DNA of 64,000 nucleotides from Pseudomonas libanensis (GTDB taxonomy: Bacteria > Pseudomonadota > Gammaproteobacteria > Pseudomonadales > Pseudomonadaceae), in assembly GCF_001439685.1 (NCBI RefSeq), contig NZ_JYLH01000013.1, forward strand, positions 62,001 through 126,000, in the 5' to 3' direction. Shown here in pieces: positions 8,127-15,756 of this stretch. Position numbers and translations under genes: made by a program. Within the stretch, counting starts at the first letter, position 1. The number at the start of each line of letters is the position of its first letter. The notes under the pieces were generated by a model. That model was given only the letters and a program-made list of their open reading frames with translations, made no database searches and had not been told where the DNA came from.

Positions 8127-9155
8127 ATGACCTCCAAGAACGATAAAAATACCCGCACGACGGGCCGCCCTACCCTCAATGAAGTTGCACGCCTGGCCGG
8201 GGTCAGCCCGATCACCGCCTCGCGCGCCCTGCGCGGTATCAGCACCGTCGCCACCGAACTGGTGGAAAAAGTCCAGCAGGCCGCCGCCGAACTCAGCTAT
8301 GTGGTCAACCCCGCTGCCCGTGCCCTGGCGTCGGCCCAGAGCCATTCGGTGGTGGTGCTGGTGCCGTCCTTGTCCAACCTGCTGTTTATCGAAACCCTGG
8401 AAGCGATCCACCAGGTACTGCGGCCCAAGGGCTTTGAAGTGCTGATCGGCAACTCCCATTATTCGCGTGATGAAGAAGAAGACCTGCTGCGCAACTACAT
8501 GGCCTACCAGCCAAGAGGGTTGCTGCTCACCGGGTTCGACCGCACCGAAAGCGCGCGACGGATGGTCGAGGCCAGCAAAGTGCCGTGCGTGTACATGATG
8601 GATCTGGACCCCAATGCCGGGGTGAACTGCGTGGGTTTCTCACAGTTGGCCGCAGGCGAGACGGCGGCGGCACATTTGCTCTCTCGTGGGCGCAAGCGTC
8701 TGGCCTATATCGGCGCGCAACTGGACCAGCGTACGCTGCTGCGCGGTGAAGGCTTTCGCCGTGCATTGCAGCAGGCGGGGATGTACGACCCGGCGCTGGA
8801 ATTGCTGACGCCCCGCCCTTCTTCCGTGGGCCTGGGTGGCGAGCTGTTCTTGCAACTGCTGGCCGCCCATCCGGATGTGGATGCGATCTTCTTTGGCAAC
8901 GACGACCTGGCCCAGGGCGCCCTGCTTGAAGCCCTGCGCCATGGCATCAAGGTGCCCGAGCAGGTGGCGGTGCTGGGCTTCAACGACTTGCCCGCCTCGT
9001 CATTCATGGTGCCGCGCCTGAGCAGCATCAGCACGCCACGGGAAGCCATTGGTCGACGGGCGGCGGAGCATTTGTTGACCATCATGGCGGGCAACAAGAT
9101 CGCCAGGCCGGTGGTGGATATGGGGTTTGAGTTGCAGGTGCGGGAGAGCACCTGA
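8127..9155 (+). CDS. gntR: LacI-family gluconate regulator GntR
   Basis: The ATG at 8127 gives a 342-residue protein, MTSKNDKNTRTTGRPTLNEV and onward; an in-frame TTG at 8112 adds only five residues. The LacI helix-turn-helix and hinge occupy residues 15-65 (LNEVARLAGVSPITASRALR, then NPAARALASAQ), followed by a type I periplasmic-binding-protein ligand domain with GFNDLPASS near residue 285. It is divergent from gntK-gntT, and all three transcription starts have a matching operator. By analogy with GntR of enteric bacteria and pseudomonads it represses the genes until gluconate or 6-phosphogluconate binds. Confidence 0.92.
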   Translation: MTSKNDKNTRTTGRPTLNEVARLAGVSPITASRALRGISTVATELVEKVQQAAAELSYVVNPAARALASAQSHSVVVLVPSLSNLLFIETLEAIHQVLRPKGFEVLIGNSHYSRDEEEDLLRNYMAYQPRGLLLTGFDRTESARRMVEASKVPCVYMMDLDPNAGVNCVGFSQLAAGETAAAHLLSRGRKRLAYIGAQLDQRTLLRGEGFRRALQQAGMYDPALELLTPRPSSVGLGGELFLQLLAAHPDVDAIFFGNDDLAQGALLEALRHGIKVPEQVAVLGFNDLPASSFMVPRLSSISTPREAIGRRAAEHLLTIMAGNKIARPVVDMGFELQVREST

Positions 9156-9161
9156 CCCGCT

Positions 9162-9187
9162 CGTTCCCACGCTCTGCGTGGGAATGA
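9162..9187. repeat. Short palindromic repeat after gntR, possible terminator
   Basis: CGTTCCCACGC and GCGTGGGAATG form an 11-bp stem with a two- to three-base loop, seven bases past the gntR stop. The sequence belongs to a second widespread Pseudomonas intergenic palindrome (CGTTCCCACGCTC type), distinct from the GTGGGAG REP. There is no U tract. Confidence 0.7.
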
Positions 9188-9515
9188 TCAGACAAGTGTA
9201 GGACGCCCGTAGGAAGCGGCTGACATTGCGGTAAGCGCCTTGCTCCATTGCCTACGCGTACGTCAGAATCCGCCGGCTTGTGTGCCTGGGTGGCGGTCTC
9301 TAAGGTTTGCCGGTCGCTGAATTTCTCGGTGATCGGGTTTAGTAGCCTGAGATTGGTCACTCTCAAGTGCATAAGTCTGCCTGAGTTAATGGCGGCTGTG
9401 CGTAGGGCACTTTCGGGTGCGCCGGCTTTGAGTGTCCACCGGTCTACTAACCTGCGTACAGCTGCCACCCTCGTTTAGTAGCGATACGGCGGCGGCCCAC
9501 TTCAGGATGCTCAAA
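9188..9515. other. 328-bp region before the DUF6124 gene with internal repeats, possible structured leader
   Basis: No convincing gene lies here. The 10-mer GTTTAGTAGC occurs at 9337-9346 and again at 9473-9482. Between them GGTCTACTAACCTG (9441-9454) is an inverted partial copy. This layout suggests a folded 5' leader or control region for the small gene at 9516. I recall similar motifs before other DUF6124/DUF3077 genes of Pseudomonas, but this is not verified. Confidence 0.4.
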
Positions 9516-9755
9516 ATGATCAAAAAAACTGCAACCCCGCCAACCACTCTCTTTACACTCATCCCCGATGTCTCTAGCGAAACCCTGCTGATCAACAGCT
9601 ACGAAACCGTGTGCTCCGTCAGCACCTTGCTGCTCGACCTGTCCGATGACCTCACCGGCAAACATCGCGATATAGCCCTGGCCATTCATCAATTGAGCGA
9701 GCTGAGCGTATTGCTGGTCGGCAAAGCCATGGACCAGCACACCCCGCGCTGCTGA
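9516..9755 (+). CDS. Small DUF6124-type protein of unknown function
   Basis: The ATG at 9516 is used because AGGA stands eight bases upstream; another ATG at 9507 is too close to that box. The 79-residue product, MIKKTATPPTTLFTLIPDVS and onward, has the central ETLLINSYETVCSVSTLLLDLSD-type helix and the HQLSELSVLLVGKAMD helix typical of DUF6124, a family largely confined to Pseudomonas. Members have a disordered N-terminus followed by two long helices, and no function is known. It is followed by a REP-like hairpin. Confidence 0.7.
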   Translation: MIKKTATPPTTLFTLIPDVSSETLLINSYETVCSVSTLLLDLSDDLTGKHRDIALAIHQLSELSVLLVGKAMDQHTPRC

Positions 9756-9770
9756 GACCTTACTCGGTCC

Positions 9771-9807
9771 AAATGTGGGAGCGGGGTTTGCCCCTCCCAC
9801 ATTTTTT
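9771..9807. repeat. REP hairpin with T tract, probable terminator
   Basis: AATGTGGGAGCGGGG and CCCCTCCCACATT pair around TTTG and are followed by a run of six T. It lies between the DUF6124 gene and the GST gene, so it can end transcription of the former. Confidence 0.8.
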
Positions 9808-9864
9808 AACCGTGCCCACTTTGCCCCTGCTAGATTAACCACTCTCCATCGCCAGGGAAGCACC

Positions 9865-10497
9865 ATGGGACATTCACTGAAAATCTTAGGCCGCACGTCC
9901 TCCATCAACGTGCGCAAAGTGTTGTGGACCTGCCAGGAACTGGGCATCGACTATGTGCGCGAGGACTGGGGCATCGGCTTCAAGCCCACGCAGTCCACCG
10001 AGTTCCTCGCCCTGAACCCCAACGCCCAAATCCCCGTCTTGATCGACGACCACGGCGTGCTGTGGGAATCCAACACCATCTGCCGCTACCTCGTCGGCCT
10101 TTACCAACGCCACGACCTGCTGCCTGTCGAACCGGCGCCACGGGCCCGCGTCGAGCAATGGATCGACTGGCAAGCGGTCGAACTCAACCGCGCCTGGGGC
10201 GACGCCTTTACTGCACTGGTACGCAACAACCCAGACGGCCTCGACGCGACGCAGATCGCCACCGCGGTGCAGGTATGGAATGACAAGATGGGCATTCTCG
10301 AACAACAGTTGACCAAGACGGGTGCCTACGTCGCCGGCGAGGAATTCACCCTCGCCGATATTCTGATCGGCCTTTCGGTACACCGCTGGCAGGCAACGCC
10401 CATGCAGCGTCCGCCCTACCCGGCCATTGCCGCCTACTATCAGCGGCTCAGCCAGCACGCCGGTTTCAAGACCTTCGCCCTCGACGGCCACAACTAA
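9865..10497 (+). CDS. Glutathione S-transferase family protein
   Basis: The 210-residue protein starts at ATG 9865 (AGGGAAG seven bases upstream). Residues 5-80 form the thioredoxin-like domain: RTSSINVRKVLWTCQELGID holds the catalytic Ser/Asn region, NPNAQIPVLIDD the cis-proline and LWESNTICRYL the glutathione-binding ESxxI motif. Residues 90-205 are the helical domain. It is a cytosolic conjugating or reductive enzyme, substrate unknown. The next gene follows 16 bp later on the same strand and is probably co-transcribed. Confidence 0.88.
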   Translation: MGHSLKILGRTSSINVRKVLWTCQELGIDYVREDWGIGFKPTQSTEFLALNPNAQIPVLIDDHGVLWESNTICRYLVGLYQRHDLLPVEPAPRARVEQWIDWQAVELNRAWGDAFTALVRNNPDGLDATQIATAVQVWNDKMGILEQQLTKTGAYVAGEEFTLADILIGLSVHRWQATPMQRPPYPAIAAYYQRLSQHAGFKTFALDGHN

Positions 10498-10513
10498 GCA
10501 CAGGGATCACCAC

Positions 10514-11251
10514 GTGAACGGACTCAACGTACTACTCACCGGCGCCTGCGGCAGAATCGGCAAGACATTTTTCCAAGCCTTGCAAGACCGCTACCGCTTC
10601 ACCCTCACCGACCGCATCGCGCCGGATTTCGACCTGGGAGGACACCGCTTTGTACACGCCGACCTCAGCGATAAATCCTGCCTGGCGACCCTGCTCGAAG
10701 GCATCGACGTGATCGTGCACCTGTCGGGCATCCCCCACGCCAGTGCCTCGTTCGACGAATTGCTGCCCAACAACATACTCGCTACCACGTACCTCTTCGA
10801 AGCCGCCGTGGCTGCCGGCGTGCAGCGCCTGGTGTTCGCCAGCAGCGCGCAAACCATCGAAGGCTATCCGGTGGACCGGCAAATCACTCCCGGCATGCAG
10901 GTGATGCCAGCCAATATGTATGGCGTGAGCAAATGCTACGGCGAGGCGTTGTGTGGCTACTACGCGGCCAAGACGCCGCTGTCGACCATCGCCCTGCGCA
11001 TCGGCGCTTTTGAATTCCCCGAAACCCACGACCTGAACAACGCCCGCGACCTCAGCGCGTGGCTCAGCCCGCGGGATGCCGTGCAGCTGCTGCAGCGTTC
11101 GGTCGAGGTTGAGGGCGTGAAGCATTTGATCGCCCATGGCATATCCAATAATCGCTTCAAGCGCCTGGACCTGAGCGAGACCACACGTGTGCTGGGCTAC
11201 CAACCGTTGGATGACGCATTCACCACGTTCGACATACCTGATATCTACTGA
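10514..11251 (+). CDS. NAD(P)-dependent epimerase/dehydrogenase (extended SDR, uronate-dehydrogenase-like)
   Basis: A GTG start at 10514 is chosen because AGGGAT stands eight bases upstream; no ATG fits. The 245-residue product begins MNGLNVLLTGACGRIGKTFF. GACGRIGK is the dinucleotide-binding GxxGxxG motif, HLSGIPHASASFDELLPNNI resembles uronate dehydrogenases, FASSAQTIEGYP carries the catalytic serine and YGVSKCYGEAL the YxxxK pair (about residues 136-140). It is shorter than typical uronate dehydrogenases (about 265), and the substrate is uncertain. It is likely in an operon with the GST. Confidence 0.8.
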   Translation: MNGLNVLLTGACGRIGKTFFQALQDRYRFTLTDRIAPDFDLGGHRFVHADLSDKSCLATLLEGIDVIVHLSGIPHASASFDELLPNNILATTYLFEAAVAAGVQRLVFASSAQTIEGYPVDRQITPGMQVMPANMYGVSKCYGEALCGYYAAKTPLSTIALRIGAFEFPETHDLNNARDLSAWLSPRDAVQLLQRSVEVEGVKHLIAHGISNNRFKRLDLSETTRVLGYQPLDDAFTTFDIPDIY

Positions 11252-11335
11252 TAGGGCGAGTACGGCATCGGCATCACCGAACCGCCACGGGGCAACGCCG
11301 CATAGCTAAGTGGCGCAAGCGTCCACCACATCCGC

Positions 11336-11371
11336 CTGTCAGAAAAGAGCCCGACCTGTGAAACCTGACAG
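11336..11371. repeat. Short inverted repeat upstream of the 11454 gene
   Basis: CTGTCAG (11336-11342) and CTGACAG (11365-11371) form a 7-bp inverted repeat with a 22-base spacer, followed by a C-rich tract. It may belong to the promoter or a leader hairpin of the gene at 11454. Confidence 0.35.
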
Positions 11372-11453
11372 TAGACCCCCCCCTACCTTCCCCACACCAT
11401 AAGTACACGCAATGCCGACGCATTGCTCATTCCCTGGATATGGAGAGACAACC

Positions 11454-11876
11454 ATGGGTAAGGTACTTGGTGAAAACGATGAAATCTCGGGGGTAATCGC
11501 CGGCTGGCCGGAGCCCTTCAAGACAAACTTTGTCGCCCATTTGAATGGAGAGTCGGGTACTTTTAATTCGACGGTCGGGATCATGTCCGGCTTCGCACTG
11601 TTGAAAGTAAGCATCGACCAAGACATCCAGCCGGGCCAGACTTATGAGATTGGTGCACCGGGAAGTGACACTCACAAGGTCAGGCTTGAGTTCGACAATA
11701 CGCGGCCCGGCGAGCAGGGAACCTACTTTGCAATCAGCGGAGAATTCACCGTACAACTGCAAGGCCAGGTCCTGAACGCATCCTTGCACTTCAAAGCGAC
11801 AAAGACGGGCCACCGTCGGCAGGAAATGAGCTTCTCAAACGGCGCTTTTAAAGTTGAGAATTTCAAGCTCAGCTGA
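11454..11876 (+). CDS. Hypothetical protein, beta-rich, single domain
   Basis: Start ATG 11454 has GGAGAG seven bases upstream. The 140-residue product, MGKVLGENDEISGVIAGWPE and onward, is rich in short beta strands and turns (HLNGESGTFNSTVG, DTHKVRLEFDN, AISGEFTVQLQGQVLNASLH). It has no signal peptide, membrane segment or cysteine. I do not recognise the family. A 21-bp perfect inverted repeat follows immediately and may end its transcript. The preceding 200 bp and this ending suggest a monocistronic gene. Confidence 0.6.
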   Translation: MGKVLGENDEISGVIAGWPEPFKTNFVAHLNGESGTFNSTVGIMSGFALLKVSIDQDIQPGQTYEIGAPGSDTHKVRLEFDNTRPGEQGTYFAISGEFTVQLQGQVLNASLHFKATKTGHRRQEMSFSNGAFKVENFKLS

Positions 11877-11881
11877 TTGAC

Positions 11882-11938
11882 CTTGTCGTGGGCTGGCAGG
11901 TTTACGCCGCCTGCGTGAACCTGCCAGCCCACGACAAG
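11882..11938. terminator. Perfect 21-bp inverted repeat, likely terminator or mobile palindrome
   Basis: Arms 11882-11902 and 11918-11938 are exact reverse complements (left arm begins CTTGTCGTGGGC, right arm ends GCCCACGACAAG) around a 15-base spacer. It starts six bases after the stop of the 11454 gene. No U run follows, so termination is inferred from stem length and place. Confidence 0.6.
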
Positions 11939-12006
11939 TCATTTCACAAGCCACGACTTCCGTTAGCCAGCTAAGATTCCAGGTCACTGCCCCTGGAATC
12001 GACACT

Positions 12007-13422
12007 ATGACCACACACATCGCCTCAGCCACAGACGGCCTCGACCAGCTCCGCGCCGCCCATGTCAGCGCACGCATCGATCGCCTGCCCGCCGTGGCCA
12101 CCGTCTGGCGCCTGGTGGCGCTGCTGTCCATCGGTGGTTTTTTCGAGCTGTATGACTTGTTCCAGACCGCCTATATCAGCCCCGGGCTGATCAGCGACGG
12201 AATTTTCCATACCGCCAGCCAAGGCGTGTTTGGCTTTTCGGACCAGGCCGCGTTCGCCTCGGCGACCTTCCTCGGCCTGTTCTTCGGCGCCAGCCTGCTC
12301 AGCCCCATCGCCGACCGTTTCGGGCGCCGGGCGATTTTTACCTTTGCATTGATCTGGTACACCGTCGCCACAGTGCTGATGGGTATTCAAACCTCCGCCC
12401 TGGGCATCATCTGCATGCGCTTTGTGGTGGGCATCGGCCTGGGCATCGAACTGGTGACCATCGATGCCTACCTCTCGGAACTGGTGCCCAAGCGCATGCG
12501 CAGTTCGGCGTTTGCCTTTGCGTTTTTCATTCAATTTCTATCGGTACCGGCGGTAGCCCTGATGTCTTGGTGGCTTGTGCCCCAGGCGCCATTCGGCGTC
12601 TCCGGGTGGCGCTGGGTAGTGCTGAGCAGTGCGGTGTTTGCGCTGTTTATCTGGCAACTGCGCAAACGCCTGCCGGAATCGCCGCGTTGGCTGGCGCAGA
12701 AGGGCCGTTTCGAAGAAGCCGGTGCGATCATGGACAAACTCGAAGCACGCTGCCTGAAAGATCACGGCAAGCCCTTGGATGAGCCGGAGCCCGAAGCCGT
12801 CAGCGTTCAAGGCAGCGACCGTTTTGCCGATATCTGGCAACCACCGTACCGGCGCCGCGCCTTGATGCTGATCGTGTTCCATGTGTTCCAGGCCATCGGT
12901 TTTTTCGGCTTTGGCAATTGGTTGCCGGCGCTGCTGTCGGGTCAGGGCGTGAGCGTGACCCACAGCTTGATGTACGCCTTTATCATCACCCTCGCTTACC
13001 CGCTCGGCCCCTTGCTGTTTGTAAAGGTGGCCAACCGCTTTGAAAACAAATGGCAGATTGTCGGTTCCGCCATGGGCGCGATGATCTTCGGCAGCCTGTT
13101 CGCCCTGCAAACCAGCGCACTAGGGCTGGTGCTCTGCGGAGTGATGATCACCTTCTGCAATGCCTGGCTAAGCTTCAGTTATCACTCGTACCAGAGCGAA
13201 TTATTCCCCACCCATATCCGCGCCCGGGCGGTAGGGTTCTGCTATTCGTTCAGCCGCCTGTCCACGGTGTTCAGCAGCCTGTTGATCGGTTTTATCCTCG
13301 AACATTTAGGCACGCCGGGGGTGTTGGCGTTTATCGCCAGCAGCATGCTGATCGTGATGATTACCATCAGTTGGTTCGGGCCGCGCACGCGTAACCTGGC
13401 GCTGGAAAATATCGCCCACTGA
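12007..13422 (+). CDS. MFS transporter, sugar-porter / metabolite:H+ symporter type
   Basis: The 471-residue protein has about 12 predicted membrane segments. It carries the MFS signatures DRFGRRAIF in loop 2-3 (about residues 102-110), LPESPRWLAQKGR after helix 6 (about 221-233) and the RARAVGFCYSFSRL helix near residue 405. The FFELYDLFQTAYISPGL segment near residue 44 resembles metabolite/H+ symporters of the MHS and niacin/benzoate type. The substrate is unknown. It stands alone between a large palindrome and a hypothetical gene. Confidence 0.85.
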   Translation: MTTHIASATDGLDQLRAAHVSARIDRLPAVATVWRLVALLSIGGFFELYDLFQTAYISPGLISDGIFHTASQGVFGFSDQAAFASATFLGLFFGASLLSPIADRFGRRAIFTFALIWYTVATVLMGIQTSALGIICMRFVVGIGLGIELVTIDAYLSELVPKRMRSSAFAFAFFIQFLSVPAVALMSWWLVPQAPFGVSGWRWVVLSSAVFALFIWQLRKRLPESPRWLAQKGRFEEAGAIMDKLEARCLKDHGKPLDEPEPEAVSVQGSDRFADIWQPPYRRRALMLIVFHVFQAIGFFGFGNWLPALLSGQGVSVTHSLMYAFIITLAYPLGPLLFVKVANRFENKWQIVGSAMGAMIFGSLFALQTSALGLVLCGVMITFCNAWLSFSYHSYQSELFPTHIRARAVGFCYSFSRLSTVFSSLLIGFILEHLGTPGVLAFIASSMLIVMITISWFGPRTRNLALENIAH

Positions 13423-13556
13423 CGGCAACGCTTGGCCGCCAGCGGCAGCATGCTTGCCGCGCCAGCCATGCCATTCTCAGTAAACATTGGGGTTTGCACA
13501 CACGGCACGCTATTTGCTCCAGCTGTGGTACCTACCCTTTGCACAGGTGACCGATC

Positions 13557-14054
13557 ATGCTGGTTAACAACAACACCCAAGCCGTGTCGACCGTCCAACA
13601 GATCAAGCGACCCGACATGGACCCCGCCAACGCCGCCGCCAGCGCGTTGTACAGTGGTGCCCTTCAGACTGCGCAGCAGAACATCACAGTGCCAGCTGCG
13701 CAGAAGGAACTGGACAAGGCCAGCGATCGCATTGACGAAGCGTTTGCCAAGACTCGCGTGCAGTTGCAGGCCACGGCCTCGAACAGCGATGTGCCGGCTA
13801 CCAGCGTCGCCGGTTCAGCACGCAGTGAGTTCACCGATTACATGACCAAGACCCCGGCCGAGCGCATTCGCGATCAGTTGCTCAAAGAACGGGGCCTGAC
13901 ATTGGAGCAACTGAACGCGCTGCCGGTGGAAGAGCAAAATGCCTTTGCCAAGGAAGTGTCCGAACGGCTCCAGCAGCAGCAACAACAGCAGGTAGCTGCG
14001 AAGACGGCTGACCCGCAGGCGCAGACGGTGAAAGAAACCCTGGCGGCGATCTAA
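13557..14054 (+). CDS. Hypothetical cytoplasmic protein with Gln-rich tail
   Basis: The 165-residue product starts MLVNNNTQAVSTVQQIKRPD with GGTGA eight bases before the ATG. The first 100 residues are polar and Ala/Gln-rich. Residues 105-140 (TPAERIRDQLLKERGLTLEQ and following) resemble a motif seen in many Pseudomonas hypothetical proteins, and a run of eight glutamines follows (SERLQQQQQQQQ). There is no signal peptide or membrane helix. Function unknown. Confidence 0.7.
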   Translation: MLVNNNTQAVSTVQQIKRPDMDPANAAASALYSGALQTAQQNITVPAAQKELDKASDRIDEAFAKTRVQLQATASNSDVPATSVAGSARSEFTDYMTKTPAERIRDQLLKERGLTLEQLNALPVEEQNAFAKEVSERLQQQQQQQVAAKTADPQAQTVKETLAAI

Positions 14055-14168
14055 GCCCCCCCACATTTGGATCTTCTTTCACATGGGATCAGCAGGGTTT
14101 TCAGTTAGTGCAATTGAAGCGTGGCGTTGAGCTGACTGATCGTATCCGCCTCCATGCCGCGAGCCTTC

Positions 14169-14300
14169 CTAGTCAGCCAGCATTGCCAGCAGGGCGCTGG
14201 CGGCGGCGGACTGGGTCATGCCCACGCGTTCGGCGGCGGCGGTGATGCTGCCGTGATCGGCCACGGCCACCAGCAGGCGCCAGTGCATCAGGTTCATCAT
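14169..14300 (-). pseudogene. Remnant of a LysR-type regulator (DNA-binding helix only)
   Basis: From an ATG at 14300 the minus strand encodes MNLMHWRLLVAVADHGSITA followed by AAERVGMTQSAAASALLAML and then a stop. This is an almost complete LysR helix-turn-helix, but the rest of the protein (about 250 residues) is missing and the following sequence shows no continuation. It abuts, head to head, a fragment of a GST-like gene, so both look like leftovers of a divergent pair. Confidence 0.6.
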
Positions 14301-14303
14301 GGC

Positions 14304-14412
14304 AGCTGGGAGCGCGTGCGCTTGCAGGAGTGGTTGAATTTCATTGCCAGCGAAGTGCATGGCGGGCTCGCGGTGTTTTTCAACGCCGCGATCCAGGGAG
14401 AGGTGAAAGCCC
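14304..14412 (+). pseudogene. Remnant of a glutathione-S-transferase-like gene (central part)
   Basis: The plus strand reads WERVRLQEWLNFIASEVHGG then LAVFFNAAIQGEVKAQ, which resembles the start of the C-terminal helical domain of GstA/GstB-type transferases (LQEWLNFIxxElHkgf). The N-terminal thioredoxin domain and the C-terminus are absent. It begins four bases from the LysR remnant, suggesting that a deletion joined the two. Confidence 0.5.
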
Positions 14413-14512
14413 AGGCCCGCAGTGGTTGCGGCACTGGCTGCCGAACATTCCTGAGTTGAGATAGGAGTACCGCCGCCGGCGGTGCTGGCCTTGGGCACCG
14501 ACAGCGGGTAAC

Positions 14513-14629
14513 TCAGTGACCGAACAGACCGGTCTCGGACTTCTTGGCTTTCTTGTCCGCGCGTTTTTCATCGGCGGTCTTTGCCGGCTTTTTCTTCGCG
14601 GCTTTCTTTGAATCCATACCTTTGGCCAT
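14513..14629 (-). CDS. Small lysine-rich basic protein (38 aa)
   Basis: From the ATG at 14629 to the TGA at 14513 the minus strand encodes MAKGMDSKKAAKKKPAKTAD, then EKRADKKAKKSETGLFGH. Almost 40 percent of residues are Lys or Arg with many Ala, and a short Gly-Leu-Phe tail. I recall similar very small basic proteins in other pseudomonads. The composition suggests nucleic-acid or ribosome contact, but nothing shows this directly. Confidence 0.6.
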   Translation of the reverse strand: MAKGMDSKKAAKKKPAKTADEKRADKKAKKSETGLFGH

Positions 14630-14734
14630 GATGCATGCTCAACTGAAAGGGGATGTAGCACTGGGTATACCACCTATTGCCCGGCAGAAGGCGCTTATAA
14701 TCCCCGCCCCCTGACAATGCAGGCCCAAAACACC

Positions 14735-15148
14735 ATGCCTGAACTGCACATCGAACCGCTGGCAGAGCCTCTGTGGCCACTGTTGAATAAGTTTTACCGC
14801 AGCCATAATTCCTCGATGAAAGCCCTCAAGGGTGGGCGCTTGTGGGTGGCACGCGACAGCGAGATCGTGGCCGGTTTGTGCTTGAGCCCGGTGGTGGGTG
14901 GGCAATGGCTGACAGGCGTATTTGTCGACCCGGCCTATCGCGGCCAGGGGTTGGCGGCGCGCTTGATTCAACAGGCGGTGGCCGAGGTGGAGGGTACGGT
15001 GTGGCTGCTGTGCCATCCGGATCTGGAGGGCTTGTATCAGCGTATGGGGTTCAGTCAGGACACGGTATTGCCGCAATCGCTCAGTGAGCGGTTGGTGCGC
15101 TACAAGCGGAACAAGCCGATGATTGCCATGGGGTTCTCAATCATCTGA
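14735..15148 (+). CDS. GNAT-family N-acetyltransferase
   Basis: The start at 14735 (MPELHIEPLAEPLWPLLNKF) is preferred on similarity to related proteins as I remember them; an ATG at 14717 would add six residues, and neither has a clear ribosome site. The 137-residue protein holds the acetyl-CoA motif VDPAYRGQGLAARLIQQAV (about residues 68-86) and motif B at LLCHPDLEGLYQRMGF. It is transcribed alone and followed by a REP hairpin. The acceptor is unknown. Confidence 0.85.
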   Translation: MPELHIEPLAEPLWPLLNKFYRSHNSSMKALKGGRLWVARDSEIVAGLCLSPVVGGQWLTGVFVDPAYRGQGLAARLIQQAVAEVEGTVWLLCHPDLEGLYQRMGFSQDTVLPQSLSERLVRYKRNKPMIAMGFSII

Positions 15149-15163
15149 ATGATGCCGGGCAAG

Positions 15164-15195
15164 AATGTGGGAGGGGGCAAGCCCCCTCCCACATT
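15164..15195. repeat. REP hairpin between convergent genes
   Basis: AATGTGGGAGGGGGC is followed directly by its reverse complement GCCCCCTCCCACATT with a two-base centre. It is a single REP unit between the GNAT gene and the 3' end of the deformylase gene. Confidence 0.9.
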
Positions 15196-15216
15196 GGGAT
15201 CTCATGTAGCCTGTGT

Positions 15217-15756
15217 TTATTCGTCAGCTATTGGGGCCATTTCCGGGAACATCACTTCGATAAACCCGAATTTGCTGAAATCGGTGATCCGCGATGGGTA
15301 CAACCGGCCGATCAAGTGATCGCACTCATGCTGTACCACTCGTGCGTGGAAGCCATCGGCAAATCGTACAATCGGTTCGCCTTTGGGGTCGAAACCTTCG
15401 TAGCGGATTTGCTGGTAACGGCTCACCGCCCCACGTAAACCAGGCACCGACAAACACCCCTCGTAGCCCTCTTCCAGCACGGGGCTCAATGGGGTAATCA
15501 GCGGGTTGATCAGGATGGTCTGCGCCACCGGCGGCGCGTCCGGGTAGCGTTCGCTGGCTTCGAAACCAAAGATCACCAGCTGCAGGTCGACGCCAATCTG
15601 CGGCGCGGCCAGGCCAACGCCACCCACGTGTTCCATGGTCTGGAACATGTCATCGATCAGTTGCCACAGCTGCGGGCTGTCGAACATTTCCGGCGGCACC
15701 GGCGAGGCGATACGCAGCAGGCGCTCGTCGCCCATTTTCAGGATTTCACGGATCAT
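15217..15756 (-). CDS. def: Peptide deformylase (second copy type)
   Basis: The 179-residue protein has all three deformylase motifs: GVGLAAPQIG (about residues 46-55), EGCLSVPG (about 97-104) and QHECDHLIG (about 141-149), giving the Cys-His-His metal site and catalytic Glu. It removes the formyl group from nascent proteins. The context (no fmt, no rsmB) is not that of the housekeeping def, so this is probably the extra def found in many pseudomonads. Its ATG overlaps the TGA of the BrkB-type gene, so the two are coupled. Confidence 0.92.
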   Translation of the reverse strand: MIREILKMGDERLLRIASPVPPEMFDSPQLWQLIDDMFQTMEHVGGVGLAAPQIGVDLQLVIFGFEASERYPDAPPVAQTILINPLITPLSPVLEEGYEGCLSVPGLRGAVSRYQQIRYEGFDPKGEPIVRFADGFHARVVQHECDHLIGRLYPSRITDFSKFGFIEVMFPEMAPIADE

